Shown piece after piece: positions 43,315 through 51,612 of a stretch of DNA of 64,000 bases. The stretch is from Vibrio profundi. Lineage in GTDB: Bacteria > Pseudomonadota > Gammaproteobacteria > Enterobacterales > Vibrionaceae. The notes below the pieces were generated by a model that searched no databases, was not told the DNA's origin, and saw only the letters and a program-made list of their open reading frames with translations. Within the stretch, counting starts at the first letter, position 1. Each line of letters begins with the position of its first letter. The translations under genes and the position numbers were made by a program. Where the stretch lies: positions 24,375 through 88,374 of the forward strand of contig NZ_RZIS01000013.1 in assembly GCF_005281835.1 (NCBI RefSeq), in the 5' to 3' direction.

Positions 43315-44304
43315 ATGAAACGAAAATCAGTAACTTTTGGCTTAGCGAGCATAATCCTACTCGGCTTTAATCCTGCGCTCGCAAGGGATCTCATTAAGAT
43401 TGATGGCTCAAGCACCGTTTTTCCCATCGTGAACGCTTTTTCTAAGCAGTTCATGGAAACAGAAAACGGCAGTACCAAAATTGCTATCGGTATTTCAGGT
43501 ACAGGCGGTGGTTTCAAGAAATTTTGCCGTGGTGAAATAGATATCGCTAATGCCTCCCGACCGATAAAAGACACGGAAAAACAACTCTGCACTGAAAATG
43601 GGATCGAGTTTCTAGAGTTACCTATCGCATTAGACGCCCTAACCGTGGTGGTTAACAAAGAGAATACATGGGCAGAATCGATGACAGTTGCCGAATTAAA
43701 AACCGCGTGGAGCCCAAGATCTGAAAACATTGTCAGCAGCTGGCAACAGATTAACCCTAACTTCCCTAATACCCCACTTACCCTCTACGGCCCCGGCGCA
43801 GATTCAGGCACCTATGACTATTTTGTAAATGTGATTGTCGAAAAGAAAAGGGGGCGCAAAGACTATAGCCCTCATGAAGACGACAATGTTCTGGCTGGCT
43901 ACGTAGCTAAAGATCCAAACTCAATGGCGTTCTTCGGTTTGGCTTATTACGAGCAACACAAAGATGCGCTAAAAGCCGTCGCTATCTCATGGAATGGTAA
44001 TGAGCCTGTTTTACCCAGCTTAGAAAGTGCGGCTAGCGGTGACTACCAGCCTTTGTCGCGTCCGGTGTTTATTTACGTCAATGGTGACTCTGTCAAAAAG
44101 CGAATGTTTGTACACCGATTTGTCGAACAATTCTTAGACCCATCCATGGCTTCCACTGTAGTAAGCGATGCTGGCTACGTCCCACTCACAATTGACGCTT
44201 ATAAAGCTTCTCGTAAAGTATTCGACAGTTCTAAAACGGGCTCACATTTTGGCGCCACAAGCGTTGGAAGTAGCGTCGCTGAAGTATTATCAGCGACTCA
44301 GTAA
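43315..44304 (+). CDS. pstS: PstS-type phosphate-binding protein
   Basis: This 329-residue periplasmic protein has a signal peptide (cleaved after ALA). Phosphate-binding segments of the PstS family are present: IDGSSTVFPI near residue 28, GISGTGGGFKKFC, and YGPGADSGTYDYF with the Ser-Gly-Thr loop. It would deliver phosphate to the Pst ABC transporter. No pstC, pstA, pstB or phoU genes are here, so it is an extra, stand-alone PstS. I see half of a Pho box at best (CTGTCAA at about 43287) and do not call one. A role in phosphate sensing or biofilm matrix has been proposed for such orphans elsewhere. Confidence 0.85.
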   Translation: MKRKSVTFGLASIILLGFNPALARDLIKIDGSSTVFPIVNAFSKQFMETENGSTKIAIGISGTGGGFKKFCRGEIDIANASRPIKDTEKQLCTENGIEFLELPIALDALTVVVNKENTWAESMTVAELKTAWSPRSENIVSSWQQINPNFPNTPLTLYGPGADSGTYDYFVNVIVEKKRGRKDYSPHEDDNVLAGYVAKDPNSMAFFGLAYYEQHKDALKAVAISWNGNEPVLPSLESAASGDYQPLSRPVFIYVNGDSVKKRMFVHRFVEQFLDPSMASTVVSDAGYVPLTIDAYKASRKVFDSSKTGSHFGATSVGSSVAEVLSATQ

Positions 44305-44462
44305 CTTAGAACGTGATGGGTGGAATACCAAATTCATTGACGTTCGGAATACTGAATCCTCCACTCAATACTGAGACTTTCACTGTCTATTTGGCATTGA
44401 ATTGGAGGATAAATTTTTCGCGATCACGCCAATTGCTTTACATCATATCGTTTCTGGCAACG

Positions 44463-45026
44463 CTACCATGTTTTGGGGTAATGAATAATATCGTGAAACA
44501 CCGCTTTTTCTTTACCCGTGTTTTTATAACCATGAGGCTGAGCAGCGTTAAAACGCACCGCTTGGCCAGCAGTAAGCTCATGCCAATCATCATCAAAAAA
44601 CACCGCCATTGAGCCTGATATACACAGAATATGTTCCGTGACGCCCGTATTATGCGGTTCAGATAAATGCTGATAGTTTTCCGCTAGGCCAAGCTCGTAC
44701 ACCTCAAAACCCACTGCAGGCTCAAAGGGAAACATCACGCTAACTGAAAACCCATCATTTAAGCTTTCATCACGTAGTTCACCCGCATCTCGAAACAAAC
44801 TACTCAACGCCTGTTCTGAATACGGTTCTATTAAGCTAGAAAAAGAAACCTCTAACCCCGTTGCGATCTGCCATAACTTGGCAACCGTTGGACTAGACTC
44901 CCCCCTTTCAATCTGACCGAGCATCGCTTTACTGACGCCCGTCGCCTTGGCGGTTTTATCTAAACTCCACCCATTTTCTTTGCGGATTCTTTTAAGATTT
45001 TCGCTTACATACCATTCGTTTTGCAT
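44463..45026 (-). CDS. XRE-type regulator with cupin domain
   Basis: This 187-residue regulator has an XRE helix-turn-helix at residues 8-65 (NLKRIRKENGWSLDKTAKATGVSKAMLGQIERGE) and a C-terminal cupin domain at 100-180 (HNTGVTEHILCISG, with AVRFNAAQPHGYKN). The layout is that of PuuR/SutR-type regulators, in which the cupin binds a small ligand. It is divergent from benE with 91 bases between the starts, and two palindromes lie in that gap. It most likely represses itself and benE. The ligand is not known. Confidence 0.88.
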   Translation of the reverse strand: MQNEWYVSENLKRIRKENGWSLDKTAKATGVSKAMLGQIERGESSPTVAKLWQIATGLEVSFSSLIEPYSEQALSSLFRDAGELRDESLNDGFSVSVMFPFEPAVGFEVYELGLAENYQHLSEPHNTGVTEHILCISGSMAVFFDDDWHELTAGQAVRFNAAQPHGYKNTGKEKAVFHDIIHYPKTW

Positions 45027-45044
45027 AAATTATCTACAAAAATA

Positions 45045-45103
45045 ACTTGTGCGTTATAACGCACAAGTGCTAAGTTGATCTTATTGTATGTTATAACGCA
45101 CAA
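45045..45103. promoter_or_regulatory. Pair of palindromic operators between XRE gene and benE
   Basis: At 45045-45068 a perfect 24-bp palindrome has half-site ACTTGTGCGTTA. At 45084-45103 a near copy (TTGTATGTTATAACGCACAA) differs from the perfect 20-bp core at two positions in the left half. Their centres are 37 bases apart. Their position overlaps the likely promoters of both genes. Confidence 0.75.
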
Positions 45104-45117
45104 CAAGGATGGTTAAC

Positions 45118-46299
45118 ATGAGCCAAGTAAAGTTTTCACATATCAGTACTGGGTTTATTGCCGTATTTATCGGTTACGCTAGTGCGGCTGCTATTATTTT
45201 CCAAGCAGCAAGCAGTGCTGGAGCAACCTCTGCACAAATCGCTTCTTGGTTCTGGGCGCTAGGAATTGGTATGGGCATATCGACTATCCTTCTCTCTTGG
45301 CGTTATAAACAACCTATTGTAACGGCTTGGTCGACTCCCGGTGCTGCACTGTTAATTACCTCATTAAATGGCTTAACAGTAGAACAAGCGATCGCTGCAT
45401 TCCTATTTAGTTCATTACTCATCACACTCTCTGGAATCACAGGTGTGTTCGATAAGCTCCTAAAACATATACCAAGCTCTATCGCTTCGGCCATGCTTGC
45501 CGGCGTGCTATGGTCGTTTGGCGTAGGGATTTTCTCTTCTCTTACTCAAGAATTAGTTATCGTTCTAGGAATGCTCATGGTATTTATCCTAGGCAAGCAA
45601 GTGTTTGGTAACTTACTGATCCCGTTTATCTTGCTATTAGCCGTCACGATAAGTGGGTTTACTGGTAAGTTAGATTTATCCGAAATAAACCTGACCGTGA
45701 CCCAACCACTTTTCACTATGCCGGATTTCAACCTAGCGTCACTTATTAGCGTTGGGATCCCTTTATTTGTCGTCACTATGGCCTCTCAAAACCTGCCTGG
45801 GTTCGCTGTTCTAAAAGCGAATGGCTACCACCCACCTGCCTCTCGAATTATTACCGCTACAGGTATTACTGGATTATTGTTGGCTCCTTTTGGTGGGTTT
45901 GCCTTTAACTTAGCCGCATTAACCGGTGCAATCTGCATGAGCCCTAATGCCGATCCAGATCCAACCAATCGATATCGCGCAGCATTAGCTATGGGCATTT
46001 TTTATCTTCTAGCGGGCATTTTAGGCACCACCTTTGTCTCTTTATTCGCAGCGGTTCCACAAGCTATCGTCATTGCTATCGCGGGGCTTGCGTTATTGCC
46101 AAGCCTCGCCAACTGCTTAAGCAGTTCACTTTCTGATGAAACCCACCGCGAAGCAGCAATACTCACGTTTTTGCTCACCGCATCTGGGGTTAGCTTTGCA
46201 GGTATCGGAAGTGCATTCTGGGGGCTATGTTTAGGTTTACTCTGTTACTCATTTAAGAACAGACAGAAAATCTTAGGAGGTGAAAAAGTCAAAGGTTAG
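45118..46299 (+). CDS. benE: BenE-family (benzoate/H+ symporter-like) membrane transporter
   Basis: This is an inner-membrane transporter of about 393 residues with 11-12 hydrophobic segments. The segments WSTPGAALL and FGGFAFNLAALTGAICMSPNADPDP are typical of the BenE family (benzoate:H+ symport). The Met at 45118 is chosen: AAGGA lies 8 bases upstream, whereas it would abut the upstream ATG at 45109. Many BenE homologues are paired with cupin-XRE regulators and probably carry substrates other than benzoate. No benzoate degradation genes are here, so the substrate is open. Confidence 0.88.
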   Translation: MSQVKFSHISTGFIAVFIGYASAAAIIFQAASSAGATSAQIASWFWALGIGMGISTILLSWRYKQPIVTAWSTPGAALLITSLNGLTVEQAIAAFLFSSLLITLSGITGVFDKLLKHIPSSIASAMLAGVLWSFGVGIFSSLTQELVIVLGMLMVFILGKQVFGNLLIPFILLLAVTISGFTGKLDLSEINLTVTQPLFTMPDFNLASLISVGIPLFVVTMASQNLPGFAVLKANGYHPPASRIITATGITGLLLAPFGGFAFNLAALTGAICMSPNADPDPTNRYRAALAMGIFYLLAGILGTTFVSLFAAVPQAIVIAIAGLALLPSLANCLSSSLSDETHREAAILTFLLTASGVSFAGIGSAFWGLCLGLLCYSFKNRQKILGGEKVKG

Positions 46300-46419
46300 C
46301 GAGTAGCTTCAATATTTGATTTGGTTTCTCATATTAATTTCAATGTAACCCTTTCAAAAGAAAAGAGTTAGCTGCTAACTTATACCACTATTAAACATTG
46401 GCTGACTAGGGTGCCCGCA

Positions 46420-47166
46420 ATGCCAGGAACGCAATTTGTTATCAAGGAACTGAAGAAACAGCTCAAACTACACGACGTCCAATATCAAGATATTGCTGAT
46501 CAGCTCGATTTGAGTGAAGGCTCAGTCAAACGTCTGCTCGCAGATGGCGGTAATTTAAGCCTACAGCGATTGAGTAAGATCTGTGAATTGATTCAAATTG
46601 ATCTCGCTGAGCTATTCAGGCTTGCCTCAATATCGGATCTTGGCCTCAAAACATTAACGCGTGAGCAAGAACAAACCATTGTGTCTGATAAAGCTTTGTT
46701 GATGGTGGCAGTCAGTGCTTTGAATGGTTTTAAGTTCGAAGAAATCACCCAACGCTACAATCTGAATAAAAACATCCTTATCCAGAAACTCGCAGAACTA
46801 GATAGATTAGGGCTGTTAGAACTTTTGCCTGAAAACCGTATCCGCTTACTACTTTCCCCTAACTTTGATTGGATTCCCGGTGGGCCAATTCAGTCATTCT
46901 TTTTAAAGGAAGTACTTCCAGAGTTTTTTAGCAGTTTTTTCAGTCGACAGGAAGAAAAACTGGTTATGGCAAACGGGCTCATGTCGCCTCATTCCAACCA
47001 AAAGTTTCAACAAAAAATTCAAAAGCTGGCCAACGATTTTCATGAAGCTTGCCAAGATGATGCGACTTTGGATATTAATGACCGGAACGGAACCTCGATT
47101 GTTATAGCACTGCGAAGGTGGCACTTTGATATGTTTGATAACATTAATTCTATCAGCAGTAAGTAA
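46420..47166 (+). CDS. Helix-turn-helix regulator of unknown target
   Basis: This is about 248 residues. An N-terminal helix-turn-helix of the XRE type is at about 10-65 (YQDIADQLDLSEGSVKRLL). The middle part has a second winged-helix-like stretch (EEITQRYNLNKNILIQKLAELDRLGLLELL). The rest is a helical, Phe-rich segment (SFFLKEVLPEFFSSFF). The ATG at 46420 is preferred to the GTG at 46411 because AGGG then has normal spacing. It carries no metal or ligand motif I can identify. It stands alone downstream of benE by 120 bases and could be part of that transcription unit. Confidence 0.75.
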   Translation: MPGTQFVIKELKKQLKLHDVQYQDIADQLDLSEGSVKRLLADGGNLSLQRLSKICELIQIDLAELFRLASISDLGLKTLTREQEQTIVSDKALLMVAVSALNGFKFEEITQRYNLNKNILIQKLAELDRLGLLELLPENRIRLLLSPNFDWIPGGPIQSFFLKEVLPEFFSSFFSRQEEKLVMANGLMSPHSNQKFQQKIQKLANDFHEACQDDATLDINDRNGTSIVIALRRWHFDMFDNINSISSK

Positions 47167-47324
47167 CATTATAAGTAACCGGAAGTATCAACCTTTTAGA
47201 CTTGAATGTTTACACTTTGATTTATTACCATTATGAATACATAGTTCAACAACTGGTACGAGGAGAGCGACAAATAGTGAATACCTCACTCAGTACTACC
47301 CCGATAAGTTGAAAGGAATGAACT

Positions 47325-47552
47325 ATGAAAATCGTAAGGCAATTATCTCTCGCTATTCTCGCACTCACTTCAGCCGCTGGGTGCACTAGCTCTCAATATT
47401 CTTCAAGGCTCATGATCGCGGCACCTGTAAAGAACATCAATGTCGCGCCAACGATGAATACCCTAGCGAATGTCACAAAAGCGCTAACACCTGTTGTACT
47501 AACCTTAATGCAGCCTGTGGTGATTTCCCCGCGAATTGTACTTTCCAATTAA
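47325..47552 (+). CDS. Small lipoprotein
   Basis: This is a 75-residue protein with a lipoprotein signal peptide whose lipobox ends in SAAGC, with Cys20 lipidated, and a strong AAAGGAA ribosome binding site. The mature part is Val, Thr and Pro-rich with no charged cluster. I do not recognise a family. The proximity of a bidirectional terminator supports it as a short real gene. Confidence 0.6.
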   Translation: MKIVRQLSLAILALTSAAGCTSSQYSSRLMIAAPVKNINVAPTMNTLANVTKALTPVVLTLMQPVVISPRIVLSN

Positions 47553-47597
47553 GTCCAATTACCAATAAGGTTTTAACCTTGCACGTTTCGATCAAAA

Positions 47598-47627
47598 AAG
47601 GGCTGATTTCATTCAGCCCTTTCCATT
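47598..47627. terminator. Bidirectional intrinsic terminator
   Basis: AAAGGGCTGA and TCAGCCCTTT form a 10-bp stem. The minus strand continues with TTTTTTG. It sits between convergent genes. Confidence 0.82.
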
Positions 47628-47659
47628 TTCCAAACAAATTCAACTCAAAAAATCAGAAG

Positions 47660-48265
47660 CTATTCGCACAAGTTCTCACCACCGTCGTCTAACTTTTGAG
47701 GGCGTTTCCAATACGAATATTGAGGAGTCCAATCCGAAGCACTTAATCCCGCTAATCCCAATAAGCTCCACATCGAGCAATAAAGGTCGCCAGGCCCAAA
47801 TACACAAGAGCTTTGCCTATAAATCTGGTCGCCTTTTCGCTCATACACGACCGCCCCAGGCATATTGCTTTCGCCCTTCATCACTGATTGCTCTTGGATA
47901 TAGCGTCCACCAGCATGTGAAGCCAAAAGGAATTGCCACCCTCTTGAATTTGCAAATCGGCGCTGAACAGCGGGTTCATCTTTTGAAACTAGGACCACTG
48001 ACATCACCGATTCTAAGTGCGGAACAAAGCCATTGAAGCCGTCAGCCCAAAGTGTGCAATACCGACATCCTTGCCCCATATTGTGTATTACGAGTAACTT
48101 GTCGCGTTCACCAAACAACTCAAGTAACGAGGGCTCTCCATTACTCGTTTGAAACTTATAATTAGGAACTTCTTCGTTGAAACGATTGGCTTTTCTTAGC
48201 TCGACCAGCTTGACGTTTAGCTCGTAAATTTGCTGTTCCAAATCTTGAATTTCAGAGTTAGCCAT
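47660..48265 (-). CDS. DUF899 (thioredoxin-fold) protein
   Basis: This 201-residue protein belongs to DUF899, thioredoxin-like proteins. The putative active site is the GQGCRYCTLWADG motif, with two Cys spaced as CRYC. An N-terminal helix with alternating Glu and Leu (a short coiled coil) precedes it. The ATG at 48265 is preferred to the GTG one codon upstream. The family is annotated as a possible dithiol oxidoreductase; the substrate is not known. It is monocistronic, with a terminator after its stop. Confidence 0.8.
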   Translation of the reverse strand: MANSEIQDLEQQIYELNVKLVELRKANRFNEEVPNYKFQTSNGEPSLLELFGERDKLLVIHNMGQGCRYCTLWADGFNGFVPHLESVMSVVLVSKDEPAVQRRFANSRGWQFLLASHAGGRYIQEQSVMKGESNMPGAVVYERKGDQIYRQSSCVFGPGDLYCSMWSLLGLAGLSASDWTPQYSYWKRPQKLDDGGENLCE

Positions 48266-48353
48266 CACCCTATCCTCAATAACTGAAAATGAATCCTGTT
48301 GTTAAGGATAGTCTAATTGTGATCATTAAACGTATGACAAAGTAGCCCTCAAA

Positions 48354-49385
48354 CTAACGAGTTGAAAATTCCTCTGTGTCGATTTCTTCCTGTGTACCAG
48401 AGTTGTATCGTGCACCAGCAATTTTACTTTGCGGAATAACGTCGTCGATCACTCGCAACAATTCATCGGATACCGACCAACGCTGAGTATTCCAGTTATC
48501 TTCAAGGTGTTGAAGGTTTGTCGTCCCCGGAAGTGCAATCGAGTTCGGCGCTTTTTTTAACGTCCAAGCTAAAGCTAACTGAGCCAGTGTTGGGTACGCA
48601 TCGGTATCGCTGCCCTCAACCACTCCATTCTCTTCTGCAAACATAGGCAATACCGATGCAAACTTATCGACTAACGATAAGTTATCTGCAAAGTGTTCAT
48701 CAGAGAAACGTGGCATTGCTAATCGGATATCGCCTGCAACAAACTGGTTATCACGCACTTTCCCGGTCAACATACCTCGCCCAACCGGGCTAAAAGAGAC
48801 AAAGGTGGCACCAATCTTTTGGCATTGCTCGATAACCGCAATCTCGGGGTTGCGTGACCAAATAGAGTATTCTGATTGCACCGCTGATATACGATGTATC
48901 GCGTGCGCTTTTTCGATGGTGCTCGCCGACACTTCAGACAAACCAATATGCTTGATCTTGCCCTCTTCAACCAGTCGAGAAAGCTCACCGATGCTCTCTT
49001 CAATTGGCACACTCTTGTCCCAGCGGTGTAAGTAATACAGATCGATAACATCCGTATTCAAACGTTGTAATGACTCTTCACACGTTCTTCGGATGGTCTC
49101 TGGTCGTCCGTCAATGGCACGTTTACCATCAGGTCCTTTGAACATTCCGCATTTGCTCGCCAGAAAGAATTCATCACGGCGATGACCAACCGCTTGCGCC
49201 AGTAACTCTTCGTTCGCTCCAAAGCCATACAATGCAGCAGTATCGAGCATGTCATAGCCTAAATCTAGTGCTTGGTTGAGTAACTTAATGCCTTCCGATT
49301 TTTGCGGAGGCGTTCCATACGCATGCGATAGATTCATACACCCCAACGCGACTGGCGCGAGTTCTTGCCCACCAATGTTAGTCAT
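48354..49385 (-). CDS. Aldo/keto reductase
   Basis: This 343-residue NADPH-dependent reductase of the AKR superfamily has the catalytic tetrad Asp (MLDTAALYG), Tyr (same segment), Lys (LASKCGMF) and His (LYYLHRWD). The NADP-binding end has the SIALPGTTNLQHLEDN motif. It is the last gene of a leftward unit after two other dehydrogenases (60-base gaps). In this setting it would reduce or oxidise an intermediate of the same catabolic path. The substrate is unknown. Confidence 0.87.
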   Translation of the reverse strand: MTNIGGQELAPVALGCMNLSHAYGTPPQKSEGIKLLNQALDLGYDMLDTAALYGFGANEELLAQAVGHRRDEFFLASKCGMFKGPDGKRAIDGRPETIRRTCEESLQRLNTDVIDLYYLHRWDKSVPIEESIGELSRLVEEGKIKHIGLSEVSASTIEKAHAIHRISAVQSEYSIWSRNPEIAVIEQCQKIGATFVSFSPVGRGMLTGKVRDNQFVAGDIRLAMPRFSDEHFADNLSLVDKFASVLPMFAEENGVVEGSDTDAYPTLAQLALAWTLKKAPNSIALPGTTNLQHLEDNWNTQRWSVSDELLRVIDDVIPQSKIAGARYNSGTQEEIDTEEFSTR

Positions 49386-49444
49386 CTTCCTTTATCCTTT
49401 TACTGCACGAATACCAATGCTTCTTAGAAAGTTGTTCAACTCGA

Positions 49445-50398
49445 CTACTCAGCTTCAAGTATCTTTTCTAATTTATCTAGTGTTTCCATCGCAGGAAGAC
49501 AACTCGCGACACTCGAGTTAGGCTCGCGACCCGTTTTAATTGCGTCGAAGAATTCACGGTCGATAAGCTCAATACCATTGTTCGATACCGCTACGCCCTC
49601 AAGTAAGATTGGATTTTCTTTTCCATCGTATAAGTCATCATAACGAGCTAAGTAGGTGCCCTCTTCACAGATGTAGCGGAAGAAAGTGCCAAATGGGCCA
49701 TCGTTGTTAAATGACAAAGACAAAGTACAAATAGCACCAGACGGTACTTTCATACCAATGCTCATATCCATTGCAATCCCCAATTCTGGATGGATAGGCC
49801 CCTGTAACGCTTGAAGTTTGGTTGCCTGCTCACCCGTTTGATATTGAAAAAGGTCAACGGTGTGACAAGCATGGTGCCAAAGGAGATGATCGGTCCAGCA
49901 ACGAGCTTCACCCTTAGCGTTAGTGTTGGTGCGGCGGAAGAAGTACGTTTGTACGTCCATCTGCTGAATATGCAGTTCGCCAGCAGCAATCTTATTTTGA
50001 ATCCACTGGTGGCTAGGATTAAAACGACGCGTATGACCTGCCATTGCAATCTTGCCTGACTTTTTCTGCGCTTCTACCACACGGTAGCTGTCTTCGATGT
50101 TATCGGCCATTGGAATTTCAACCAATACATGCTTGCCCGCTTCCATACATTCAATCGCTTGTGCTGCATGCATTTGGGTTGGCGTAGCAAGAATTACCGC
50201 TTCTACTTCTTCTAGTGCCAACGCATCCGTTAGATTATCGAATCCTTTTGATTCGTGGCCATACTCGGTGATCAATTGATCAAGCTTCTCTTGCTCTGGT
50301 GATACCATTGCAACCACGCGCACGCCTTCAATCTCTCGAATGGCTTCTAAGTGTTTACGTCCAAAGGCACCTGTTGCGCCCACAACACATACGTTCAT
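49445..50398 (-). CDS. Gfo/Idh/MocA-family oxidoreductase
   Basis: This is a 317-residue NAD(P)-dependent dehydrogenase. The Rossmann fold has VVGATGAFGRKHLEAI and the cofactor-selecting segment. The family motif near residue 95 reads VLVEIPMADN in place of the usual EKP (an EIP variant), so the Lys that normally assists catalysis is missing. The C-terminal alpha/beta domain has a TRRFNPSHQWI-like substrate segment. Relatives in aromatic catabolism (LigC-like) or inositol catabolism act on cyclic substrates. It lies between the DUF1932 and aldo/keto reductase genes, 88 and 59 bases away. It is a partner in the same locus. Confidence 0.85.
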   Translation of the reverse strand: MNVCVVGATGAFGRKHLEAIREIEGVRVVAMVSPEQEKLDQLITEYGHESKGFDNLTDALALEEVEAVILATPTQMHAAQAIECMEAGKHVLVEIPMADNIEDSYRVVEAQKKSGKIAMAGHTRRFNPSHQWIQNKIAAGELHIQQMDVQTYFFRRTNTNAKGEARCWTDHLLWHHACHTVDLFQYQTGEQATKLQALQGPIHPELGIAMDMSIGMKVPSGAICTLSLSFNNDGPFGTFFRYICEEGTYLARYDDLYDGKENPILLEGVAVSNNGIELIDREFFDAIKTGREPNSSVASCLPAMETLDKLEKILEAE

Positions 50399-50486
50399 AG
50401 TTATTCCTTTAATTTGATACCAACGTTATTCGCTGATGTAAGTTATTCGTATATAGAAAATTCTGGATTGCTGATTCAACTAGATG

Positions 50487-51422
50487 TTAAGCCAACGCCT
50501 GTTTTTGATGATTCAAATGTACGTCGTGATGTGCATCTGCCGAGTTGGCTAACTTGTCTAATACCAAGTCACTCAGTTGAGCTAGGCTCTGGCCATTAAC
50601 CTCCACTGACATATCTCCAAGAGCACGATGCCAAGCCATTGCCCCACTGACCATAGAGCTATTCAAATTTAATTCAGACAAGGTATCCGATACCTGTTTT
50701 AGCTCCTGAAAGCGGCGCTCGCCGTGCAATACCATTCGTTCAATGTGGTACTGACCCAACTGTTCTAAAGGCAAAGCAGGATAAGTGAGGTTCAAAGATT
50801 CAGTGACTTCACTTTCAACGCCCGCTTTTCGTGCGGCCAGTAAGCACTCGGTCGTCAACGCTTCAAGCCCTTTTACCATGATAGAACGGATCATTTTGAT
50901 GCTGGAAGCGGCACCAACTTGCTCAGAAACCACATTGACTTTGAACCCTAAAGCAGTGAGCGTTGGTTCGATTTCTGCGGCTTGCTTACCTGAAATCATA
51001 AGAGGGATCGCACTTGCCTGGCCCAGCACTGGCGCCATAATCGCAACGTCTATATAGGTAGCACCACACGCTTCTACTAACTCTGCACTTCGTTGTTTTG
51101 CCTGAGGAGAACAAGAATTGCAGTCTAAAAACACTTGTTTCGACGTTAAGGTTTTAGACACAGTTTTAGCGACATTTTCCGCTTGCTCTGTTGTTACCAG
51201 AGAAAAGATAAACTGCGCGCCTCTAATAGCCTCATGGACTTCAAATGCACCTTGAACACCTTGCTTGATGTACTCAAGAAGAATACGTTCTCGGTGCAAT
51301 GCGTGGTTACTTTTGATGTCGAACCCGCTGATCACTTCCGGGGTTTGGTTTCCCCAACTCGCCAGAAACGCTTGCGCGGCTTCACCAAACCCAATAAACG
51401 CAGCTCTTGTTATTATCGCCAT
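50487..51422 (-). CDS. NAD(P)-dependent dehydrogenase with DUF1932
   Basis: This is about 311 residues, start at the ATG 51422 rather than the GTG at 51443. The N-terminal NAD-binding domain of the 6-phosphogluconate dehydrogenase type (AAFIGFGEAAQAFL, then LDCNSCSPQAKQ) is followed by the all-helical DUF1932 domain. The catalytic region includes SSIKMIRSIMVKGLEAL with a Lys as in beta-hydroxyacid dehydrogenases. DUF1932 proteins occur in phosphogluconate-dehydrogenase-like enzymes of uncertain substrate. It heads the leftward metabolic genes after the LysR gene. Confidence 0.85.
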   Translation of the reverse strand: MAIITRAAFIGFGEAAQAFLASWGNQTPEVISGFDIKSNHALHRERILLEYIKQGVQGAFEVHEAIRGAQFIFSLVTTEQAENVAKTVSKTLTSKQVFLDCNSCSPQAKQRSAELVEACGATYIDVAIMAPVLGQASAIPLMISGKQAAEIEPTLTALGFKVNVVSEQVGAASSIKMIRSIMVKGLEALTTECLLAARKAGVESEVTESLNLTYPALPLEQLGQYHIERMVLHGERRFQELKQVSDTLSELNLNSSMVSGAMAWHRALGDMSVEVNGQSLAQLSDLVLDKLANSADAHHDVHLNHQKQALA

Positions 51423-51612
51423 AATGTTCTTTATACCTGCCACGTTATCTGCATTTTGTCATGCTAATTACCTTAGCACTGGCGTCCTTATGGCGATAAT
51501 CAAATAAATATAGGGGGTATTCAATTTTGGAAAACCACTCTCACAAGATGGCGCCTGAACACAGTTCATTCTGACTAGCGAGACACCTCAAACAAGACAC
51601 GAACATAAAGAA

